This document shows, one piece after another, positions 15,320 through 20,738 of a DNA stretch of 20,738 bases. Source of the DNA: JANNFX01 sp031380225. Its GTDB lineage: Bacteria > Pseudomonadota > Alphaproteobacteria > Rhizobiales > Hyphomicrobiaceae. The position numbers and the translations under genes are program-made. Numbering within the stretch: position 1 is the first letter of the stretch; the number at the start of each line of letters is the position of its first letter. The notes below the pieces were generated by a model, which worked only from the letters and a program-made list of their open reading frames with translations, was not told the origin of the DNA and did not search any database. The DNA is taken from positions 1-20,738 of the forward strand of contig JANNFX010000019.1 in the NCBI GenBank assembly GCA_031380225.1. The letters run 5' to 3'.

Positions 15320-16900
15320 CTACCCCCTACTCAAACCCTTGGCCTCGAGTTCGCCGAGGTATTCCTTCCACTTCTTGTCCTTCTGCAGACCGAGCATGTG
15401 GAGGTAGGACCACGTGAACAACCCGGTGTCGTGGCCATCGCCAAATTCGATGCGGACGGCGTAGTTGCCGACCGGACGCAAGTCCGCGATCTTGATGCCG
15501 CGCTTACCACCAACCGTGACGCGCTGCTCTTTCGAATGGCCCTGCACTTCGGCTGACGGACTCAACACGCGCAGGAATTCCGCCGGCAAATCGCAGACGT
15601 CGCCGTTGGCAAAGGTCACGATCAAAGACTCGCTTTTCTCGCCAATCTCCAGCTTCGGCGGCTTCATGCCTTTGCCGAGCGAGGCTTGCAATTCGCCCCA
15701 CACGGCCCCGGCGAGATCGCGGAAAATCTGAGCGTGCGCGCCCTTCGGCTCTTTGATGGTGACCGGCGTGCCGGCATCCGAATTGGCGCGAATGTCCATA
15801 TGTAATGGCACTTCGCCAAGGAACGGGACTTTGAGCTTTTCCGCTTCCTTGCGTGCGCCACCATGACCGAAAATGTCGCTCCGGTCCCCACACTTCGGGC
15901 ACAGGAAGTAGCTCATGTTCTCGACAATGCCGAGCACCGGCACATTGACCTTGCGGAACATGCCGAGCCCCTTGCGGGCATCGATCAGAGCTAAATCTTG
16001 CGGTGTCGAGACGATGACGGCGCCAGCGAGCGGCACTTGTTGTGCCATCGTCAGTTGCACGTCTCCGGTGCCCGGCGGCATATCGATGATCAACACATCG
16101 AGGTCGTGCCACATCACTTCGCGCAACATTTGATTAAGCGCCTGCACGACCATCGGGCCGCGCCAGACGATCGGCGTGTCCTCTTCGACGACAAAGCCCA
16201 TTGACATGGTCTGCAGACCATAGGCCTCCATCGGCTTCATCTTGCGGCCCTGACCGAGTTCTGGCTTACCCGAAATCCCGAGCAACTTCGGCTGCGATGG
16301 TCCATAGATATCAGCGTCGAGAATGCCGGCCTTGATGCCGATGGCTTGCAGTCCGAGCGCGAGATTGACGGCGATCGTCGACTTGCCGACGCCGCCCTTG
16401 CCGGAGGCAACCGCAATCAAGTGCTTGACGCCCGCGACCGCGTGCGGGCCGGTCATACCGGATTGTGCAGGCACAGCGGCAGGCGCGGCGGCAGAAGCCG
16501 GTTTCGGACCGGCATCATCTCCAGCAACACCATTTTGCCGGGCTGCTTGAACGCGCGCATGCTCTTTGCCAGCAGCACTTGAGTCCGAGGCTGACTTTGC
16601 CGGGGCCGGCGCTGGCACAGAAGCTGGCCGCGAAGGCATTCCACCGCCGCCACTCACTTCGGCCGTCAGCACCGCGGTGACGCCTTTGACCCCTTCAATG
16701 TCGGAGACGACTTTTTCAGCCGCTTGCCGCATCGGTTCGAGGTCGTTAGCCTTGGCAGCTGGCACTGTGATAGAAAAATAGACCTTGCCGTCTTTGATCA
16801 GCACTTCTGATATCAGCCCAAGATCAACGATATTGCCACCGAGGTCTGGACCGCGGACACGCTTCAATTCGTTCAACACTTGCGTCTTAGTGACCGGCAT
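15320..16900 (-). CDS. Mrp/ApbC/HCF101-like Fe-S cluster carrier ATPase with C-terminal DUF971 domain
   Basis: A 526-residue three-domain protein. Residues 1-82 are a MIP18/DUF59 domain (GPDLGGNIVDLGLISEVLI). Residues 83-157 form an Ala/Pro-rich linker. Residues 158-410 are the Mrp/NBP35 P-loop ATPase with Walker A SGKGGVGKST (166-175), DADIYGPSQPKLLG, IIDMPPGTGD (271-280) and the cluster-binding CPKC (334-337). Residues 415-510 form a DUF971 domain (DLPAEFLRVLSPSAEVQGH, then YAVRIEFGDGHDTG, FTWSYLHML). The family assembles and transfers [4Fe-4S] clusters in the cytosol. This domain order is that of plant chloroplast HCF101. The MIP18 part has TVPAAKAND where homologues often have TxxxCP, so that Cys is absent. 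It is monocistronic and convergent with the capA-like gene. Confidence 0.92.
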   Translation of the reverse strand: MPVTKTQVLNELKRVRGPDLGGNIVDLGLISEVLIKDGKVYFSITVPAAKANDLEPMRQAAEKVVSDIEGVKGVTAVLTAEVSGGGGMPSRPASVPAPAPAKSASDSSAAGKEHARVQAARQNGVAGDDAGPKPASAAAPAAVPAQSGMTGPHAVAGVKHLIAVASGKGGVGKSTIAVNLALGLQAIGIKAGILDADIYGPSQPKLLGISGKPELGQGRKMKPMEAYGLQTMSMGFVVEEDTPIVWRGPMVVQALNQMLREVMWHDLDVLIIDMPPGTGDVQLTMAQQVPLAGAVIVSTPQDLALIDARKGLGMFRKVNVPVLGIVENMSYFLCPKCGDRSDIFGHGGARKEAEKLKVPFLGEVPLHMDIRANSDAGTPVTIKEPKGAHAQIFRDLAGAVWGELQASLGKGMKPPKLEIGEKSESLIVTFANGDVCDLPAEFLRVLSPSAEVQGHSKEQRVTVGGKRGIKIADLRPVGNYAVRIEFGDGHDTGLFTWSYLHMLGLQKDKKWKEYLGELEAKGLSRG

Positions 16901-17084
16901 TCTGGGCTCCTCGGGGCCGCAAGCGGCCTAATGTCAATTCGCGGCTGATACTGGCAGATGGACCGCTGGAAGTCACGGGTTGGGGGCGTTATAGGAGCTT
17001 TGAGCGAGCGTTACGTATCAGACTGACTGGCGAGTTGCCGCAGGTCTTCGCGTCATGTTAGCCCGGCGGAAAATGGGGACATTC

Positions 17085-17747
17085 ATGCAAACCTTGCTCG
17101 GCTTATCTGGCCGCATCGACCGGTTTTCGGGCTGGATCGGCCGCCACGTCTCATGGCTGCTCGTAGCAGCGATATTGATCAGCGCCTCCAATGCGATCAT
17201 TCGTAAGTTGTTTAATGAAAGCTCAAACGCTTGGCTCGAGGTGCAGTGGTGGCTGTTCGCGATTGTATTCCTGTTAGCCTCGCCGTGGACGTTGCGCGAC
17301 AACGAGCACATCCGGATTGACGCCGTCAGTTCACACTTATCGAAGTCCTGGAAAGACCGCATCGAAGTGCTGGGTCATGTCTTCTTTTTGTTGCCGATGG
17401 CAGCGCTGCTGGCCTGGACCTCTTGGAAGTACTTCTCGATTTCCTGGCTCCAGAATGAGCAATCGCGCGATGCGGGCGGCTTACCTCAATGGCCGATCAA
17501 GGGCCTGATCCCGGTTGCGTTTGCACTCCTCACGATCCAAGGGCTGTCGGAACTGATCAAACGGGTGGCCATCATGAACGGATTGGCTGTGCGCGCGCCG
17601 CACGATCACAGTTATCATGAAGAAGTGACGGAGGCCGGGGTTGAAACTTACGAAGCCCACGCAGCGCACCTGGCGGATAGCGGCAGTCCGGGGCCACTCA
17701 ACGAGCCCAAGTCACCAAAGGCCGGCTCAGTAGTTTCTAAGAAGTAG
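17085..17747 (+). CDS. dctQ: TRAP transporter small permease (DctQ)
   Basis: About 220 residues, the four-helix small membrane subunit of a TRAP transporter. Helices lie near 15-35, 50-70, 95-115 and 138-158 (numbered from 17085). Typical motifs are SSNAWLEVQWWLFAIVFLL and LRDNEHIRIDAV. A hydrophilic C-terminal tail of about 50 residues follows (HDHSYHEEVTEAG …). Starts at 17055 and 17073 are in frame. I prefer 17085 (MQTLLGLSGRIDRF) because GGGGA precedes it by about 6 bases and homologues begin this way. It is followed 51 bases later by dctM. Confidence 0.9.
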   Translation: MQTLLGLSGRIDRFSGWIGRHVSWLLVAAILISASNAIIRKLFNESSNAWLEVQWWLFAIVFLLASPWTLRDNEHIRIDAVSSHLSKSWKDRIEVLGHVFFLLPMAALLAWTSWKYFSISWLQNEQSRDAGGLPQWPIKGLIPVAFALLTIQGLSELIKRVAIMNGLAVRAPHDHSYHEEVTEAGVETYEAHAAHLADSGSPGPLNEPKSPKAGSVVSKK

Positions 17748-17798
17748 CGTTTTCAGCTAACCAGAATGAAAGTTTGACGTGTTGGGGGCATTCTAAAT

Positions 17799-19703
17799 AT
17801 GGCTGCGTTTATTGCGCAAAACTTGGCGCCGATCATGTTTTTGGCGCTGGTGGCTTTTCTCCTGCTTGGCTATCCGGTTGCGTTTTCACTCGGCGCTGTC
17901 GGAATGGTTTTTTTTATCATCGGCGTTGAGTTGGCACCGCTGTCGAATGGCTTGATCAATCTCGATTGGCCGCTGTTGAACTCAATGCCAGGGCGCATCT
18001 TTGACGTGATGCGCAACGATATCCTGCTCGCGATCCCGTTCTTCACATTTATGGGCCTCATTCTCGAACGCTCCGGCATGGCCGAGGATCTGCTCGAAAC
18101 TGTCGGCCAACTGTTCGGCACGGTTCGCGGCGGATTGGCGTATGCGGTCATCTTTGTCGGGGCGCTGTTAGCAGCAACGACCGGTGTGGTCGCGGCATCC
18201 GTAATTTCGATGGGACTGATTTCGCTGCCGATCATGCTGCGCTACGGTTATGACCGGCGGCTGGCCGCGGGAACGATTGCGGCCTCAGGAACGCTGGCGC
18301 AAATCATTCCGCCGTCACTCGTCCTCATCGTGCTCGCCGACCAGCTCGGCCGCTCCGTCGATGACATGTACAAAGCGGCCGTTGTCCCGGGCCTTATGCT
18401 GGCCGGACTGTATGCGCTCTATGTGTTCGCCGTCACGGTGTTGAAGCCCGACGCGGCGCCCGGACTCCCCAAAGATGCCATCGGATTTCTAAAGCACGAC
18501 GGCTCGCGTGGGCTAGCTTCACTCGCCGTGTTGACGCTGGTCTCAAGTGTGTTGGCTAACTGGATGATGCGCAACAGCTCCTTTTCAGGCACCGACTTCG
18601 TCATCATTTCCATGGCTGTCGCAATCGGTTCAGCACTCGTGATCGCGTTGATCAACCGCTTGTTCAAAATGTCAGGGGCTTCTGGATTCTTATCGCCCAT
18701 CGCTGAGCGCGTCACGTTCGTAATGGTGCCGCCCCTACTGCTAATCTTCCTCGTACTCGGCACAATTCTCGTCGGCATCGCAACCCCGACTGAAGGTGGC
18801 GCAATGGGTGCCAGCGGCGCGATGCTGCTCGCAGCCGGTCAACGCTATACTGCCGGTGAACCTCAGCGCTTCAATTGGGACATCGTGCGTTCGGCTGCTG
18901 AAGCGACGGCCAAACTCAGCGCGTTCGTGATGTTCATTCTCATCGGCGCGCGAATCTTTTCGCTGACGTTCTACGGCGTCAACGGTCACGTCTGGGTCGA
19001 ACACTTGCTAACCGGCTTGCCAGGCGGCATGTATGGCTTCCTGATCGCCATCAACTTGCTGGTGTTCTTGCTGGCGTTTTTCCTCGACTTCTTTGAACTC
19101 GCCTTCATCATAGTGCCGCTGTTGAAGCCGGCAGCGGAAGCAATATTCCGATCCTCGCCCGAATCCATCGCATTGGCTAAGAGCTTTGGCTTCGCGGTGA
19201 TTTCAACGACGGATCCGGCGGGCGTTGTGACAGAGACGGTCGCCAACGTCGGTCCGTTTATGATCTGGCTTGGCGTGTTGCTGGCGGTCAATATGCAAAC
19301 CAGCTTCATGCATCCACCGTTTGGGTTCGCACTATTCTATTTGCGCTCAGTGGCTGCCAAAGAAGCCTACACTGATAAAGTCACCGGCAAACTCACCGAT
19401 CCGGTAACGACACCCCAAATTTACTGGGGAGCCGTGCCGTATGTGTTGATCCAGATTGCGATGGTTGCCGTGGTCATGCTCGTCCCGTCTCTGGTCATGC
19501 GCCCGAAACTGGTTAACGACACGCCAACCGAGATCTCGACACCCGGAGTTCCAATCGGCGGCAGGACCGATGAACGCTTCGCGCTCCCGCCGTCGCCGCC
19601 GCTAATCGAAGGCTCACCGGCACCTTCAATGACCGCTCCGGGCGGGCCGACGCTGGACATGCGCGCGCTTCCGAACCTAACTTCCCCTCAGAAACCAGAA
19701 TAA
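17799..19703 (+). CDS. dctM: TRAP transporter large permease (DctM), long form
   Basis: A 634-residue polytopic protein, the Na+-coupled large subunit that moves carboxylates or similar anions delivered by a periplasmic DctP. Segments typical of the family are LLGYPVAFSLGAVGMVFFIIG, DILLAIPFFTFMGLILERSGMAEDLL, GGLAYAVIFVGALLAATTGVVAAS and TLAQIIPPSLVLIVLADQ. Later come GIATPTEGGAMGASGAM and MQTSFMHPPFGFALFYLRS. It is about 200 residues longer than classical DctM and resembles the mannitol/chloroaromatic-type subgroup, with an extended middle region and a Pro-rich tail of about 50 residues (GRTDERFALPPSPPLIEG …). No dctP is in the window, so the substrate cannot be read from context. Confidence 0.92.
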   Translation: MAAFIAQNLAPIMFLALVAFLLLGYPVAFSLGAVGMVFFIIGVELAPLSNGLINLDWPLLNSMPGRIFDVMRNDILLAIPFFTFMGLILERSGMAEDLLETVGQLFGTVRGGLAYAVIFVGALLAATTGVVAASVISMGLISLPIMLRYGYDRRLAAGTIAASGTLAQIIPPSLVLIVLADQLGRSVDDMYKAAVVPGLMLAGLYALYVFAVTVLKPDAAPGLPKDAIGFLKHDGSRGLASLAVLTLVSSVLANWMMRNSSFSGTDFVIISMAVAIGSALVIALINRLFKMSGASGFLSPIAERVTFVMVPPLLLIFLVLGTILVGIATPTEGGAMGASGAMLLAAGQRYTAGEPQRFNWDIVRSAAEATAKLSAFVMFILIGARIFSLTFYGVNGHVWVEHLLTGLPGGMYGFLIAINLLVFLLAFFLDFFELAFIIVPLLKPAAEAIFRSSPESIALAKSFGFAVISTTDPAGVVTETVANVGPFMIWLGVLLAVNMQTSFMHPPFGFALFYLRSVAAKEAYTDKVTGKLTDPVTTPQIYWGAVPYVLIQIAMVAVVMLVPSLVMRPKLVNDTPTEISTPGVPIGGRTDERFALPPSPPLIEGSPAPSMTAPGGPTLDMRALPNLTSPQKPE

Positions 19704-19875
19704 CTCATTGGCAATCAATACGTTACGCCATCATAAGTCTTTCTTTGCTGTTCGATCAGAAAAACAAAGATCGCTCACGAAAACGCTATTTGCGTTTATC
19801 CTTTGCTCTCAATACATAGGCTTCAGAACCGAGACAAACTCGGGTCAACGAAATTTAAAACCTGGAGAGACAATC
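19704..19875 (+). promoter_or_regulatory. AT-rich leader of pqqA
   Basis: 172 bases between dctM and pqqA, clearly richer in A+T than the flanking genes. It contains a small palindrome, AAACGC-tattt-GCGTTT (19781-19797 with the loop). A weak promoter-like pair overlaps it: TTGCGT at 19790-19795 and ATACAT at 19812-19817, spacer 16. CTGGAGAGA, about 6 bases before the pqqA ATG, is a good ribosome site. The promoter assignment is speculative. It probably gives pqqA its own transcript. Confidence 0.3.
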
Positions 19876-19965
19876 ATGAAGATCTGGACCAAGCCGGCCG
19901 TACGCGAAACCGAAGTCGGCCTCGAAGTTACTTCATACCTCCCGGCTGACATCGACATCATCTAA
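19876..19965 (+). CDS. pqqA: PQQ precursor peptide PqqA
   Basis: A 29-residue peptide, MKIWTKPAVRETEVGLEV followed by TSYLPADIDII. It matches PqqA in length and in the N-terminal W-KPA block. It carries the invariant pair E17 and Y21 in EVTSY, the Glu and Tyr that PqqE crosslinks and that become the PQQ skeleton. The tail resembles Methylobacterium PqqA (…SAEIDTFN). GGAGAGA precedes the ATG. It is flanked by an AT-rich leader and an immediate terminator, and no pqqB, C, D or E follows, so it is an orphan or extra copy acting in trans. Longer in-frame starts (19708) would break the family length and were rejected. Confidence 0.93.
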   Translation: MKIWTKPAVRETEVGLEVTSYLPADIDII

Positions 19966-19992
19966 GATCGTCGATCCAGTAATGGATTTAAG

Positions 19993-20025
19993 CAGCGGTG
20001 GCCCAACGGCCGCCGCTGTTTTCGT
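19993..20025 (+). terminator. Intrinsic terminator after pqqA
   Basis: CAGCGGTGGCC (19993-20003), loop CAAC, then GGCCGCCGCTG (20008-20018) make an 11-bp stem with one G-T pair. TTTTCGTTT follows directly. It lies 28 bases past the pqqA stop, so pqqA ends its transcript. Confidence 0.85.
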
Positions 20026-20042
20026 TTGTGGGGCCGGGATCG

Positions 20043-20297
20043 TTAGAATTCGCAATCGGAACGATGCGGCGAGCGATCCCGTTGGAAATCGATATCCAGA
20101 CCTTTCAGGGGCGAATTCAAGAGAAGATCCAACAAACTGGGTTTTTTGCTCCTACCGGTAGTTTGTCGAACAGTTTGAATGAGATCACGACAACGGGAGG
20201 CTTCCTGTGAAGTGTAAATAGCCTGCAACCCCACCGTTGTCTTGCGAACAAGTTCGGAAAGCCGCGCTTCTGCGTCGTGAAAATTCCATCGCGTCAT
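20043..20297 (-). CDS. Phd/YefM-family antitoxin, apparently with two compensating frameshifts
   Basis: The 84-residue ORF starts like a Phd antitoxin (MTRWNFHDAEARLSELVRKT) and ends like one (KKPSLLDLLLNSPLKGLDID, then FQRDRSPHR), but residues 28-50 do not fit. Reading 20215-20147 in the neighbouring minus-strand frame gives TLHRKPPVVVISFKLFDKLP, then VGA. This is exactly the missing 'tlhgkpavVvlS…yd.L' middle of Phd. Removing one T near 20216-20218 and adding one A in the A6 run at 20142-20147 restores a full antitoxin of the same length. So it is either a diverged or decaying gene, or two assembly errors. No toxin gene (VapC, Doc or RelE) is next to it. Phd proteins bind DNA through the N terminus and neutralise a toxin through the C terminus. 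Confidence 0.72.
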   Translation of the reverse strand: MTRWNFHDAEARLSELVRKTTVGLQAIYTSQEASRCRDLIQTVRQTTGRSKKPSLLDLLLNSPLKGLDIDFQRDRSPHRSDCEF

Positions 20298-20420
20298 TAA
20301 TTACTCCAAACACTGGCCTGATTAGTTATTGACTTAGAAATCGCAAGTTTTTGCAACTGCATTTATCGTGCTGTGACTCAGCTTGACGAGCCTACTGGAA
20401 ACGTCAAAGGCAACTTGCCA

Positions 20421-20738
20421 TCAGTTAATACTGCAATCGTAAAGTGCAGCGCCCATAATCTTTTTGGCCGTCTGGCACACGATCGAAACAGTCTCGCCCT
20501 TCTTCAGCGTCGCCGCTCGATCTTTATCTTCAGAAGACAGGAAGGCCGAAACATCCAGAAACTGGTTTTTTCCTCTAAAGTGGATAACCGGGCTTCCCCA
20601 AATTGACTCAACGGATTTGACACGCGCATTCACCATCACACCGCCTGCCGCTTCGATTTTGTTCTGAAGATTAATCTCGTTTTCCTCAACAGCTTCTTCA
20701 ATTGCCGAGATCGACATTCGTAGAGGATCAGAGGCTTT
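20421..20738 (-). CDS. tRNA_anti-like OB-fold protein, partial at the right edge
   Basis: At least 98 residues from the ATG at 20717; the frame is still open at the window edge (…ASDPLR upstream of that Met), so the true start is probably outside. The sequence AIEEAVEENEINLQNKIEAAGG, then VMVNARVKSVESIWGSPVIHFRG, then LKKGETVSIVCQTAKKIMGAALYDCSI follows the pattern of the OB-fold 'tRNA_anti-like' family. The pattern is eN-x-kY/gG, VtG-V-sI, l-kGd-V-v-C-G, l-dCsi. Members are usually small secreted or lipoprotein-type proteins; any signal peptide here would lie beyond the edge. The function is unknown. The DNA is more AT-rich than the central part of the window. Confidence 0.65.
   Translation of the reverse strand, partial: KASDPLRMSISAIEEAVEENEINLQNKIEAAGGVMVNARVKSVESIWGSPVIHFRGKNQFLDVSAFLSSEDKDRAATLKKGETVSIVCQTAKKIMGAALYDCSIN

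Noticed and set aside
19708..19875. In-frame 56-residue extension upstream of pqqA
   Set aside because: PqqA peptides are about 23-30 residues long, and the ribosome site directly precedes the ATG at 19876; the extension has no family match.
1..20738. CRISPR arrays, tRNA, rRNA or known riboswitches
   Set aside because: I looked for regular short direct repeats, cloverleaf patterns and familiar rRNA segments on both strands and saw none.

Overview
The window looks like chromosome from an alphaproteobacterium, probably Hyphomicrobiales-like. This rests on gene content: a Tim44-domain protein divergent from fxsA, mltA followed by smr, dnaQ nearby, a Methylobacterium-type PqqA, a three-domain Mrp ATPase and TRAP permeases. 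Most of it is GC-rich. The two ends are more AT-rich and look like accessory DNA.

Layout. 1-217 holds the start of a minus-strand ORF that encodes a tandem cadherin/Ig-like repeat and runs off the left edge. 214-3143 is a minus-strand cell-envelope block (tim44, then mltA overlapping smr), with fxsA divergent at 3378-3884. 4040-6571 is a bufferin-type RiPP operon: two secreted six-Cys precursor peptides, a DUF692/MNIO maturase (bufB) and its DUF2063 partner (bufC). A short hairpin lies between the two peptides, and a very strong intrinsic terminator separates the peptides from the enzymes. 6771-7472 is dnaQ (minus). 7580-9337 is a membrane sulfatase-fold (LTA synthase/MdoB-like) transferase (minus). 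9535-11725 is a GT-C glycosyltransferase overlapping a GT2 polyprenyl-phosphate glycosyltransferase. 11715-13583 is a serralysin-type RTX metalloprotease (minus), convergent with and overlapping the GT2. 13869-15149 is a secreted CapA-family protein. 15156-15307 is a palindromic, non-coding MITE-like repeat. 15320-16900 is an Mrp/HCF101-like Fe-S carrier with a C-terminal DUF971 domain (minus). 17085-19703 is a TRAP dctQM pair. 19876-19965 is an orphan pqqA with its own terminator. 20043-20297 is a Phd-family antitoxin that appears to carry two compensating frameshifts. 20421 to the right edge is a tRNA_anti-like OB-fold protein (minus, partial).

How parts work together. By analogy with known bufferins, BufB/BufC would convert Cys residues of the two precursors into thiooxazole-type groups before export to the periplasm, giving copper-binding peptides; the terminator would let precursors be made in large excess over the enzymes. 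pqqA is a second, unrelated RiPP precursor, for the cofactor PQQ, with no pqqBCDE in the window. The GT2/GT-C pair probably forms a lipid-linked sugar donor and its user. The RTX protease and the cadherin-like ORF are both candidates for type I secretion, but no secretion genes are present.

The most interesting region is the bufferin operon, followed by the orphan pqqA, the doubly frameshifted antitoxin and the repeat elements.
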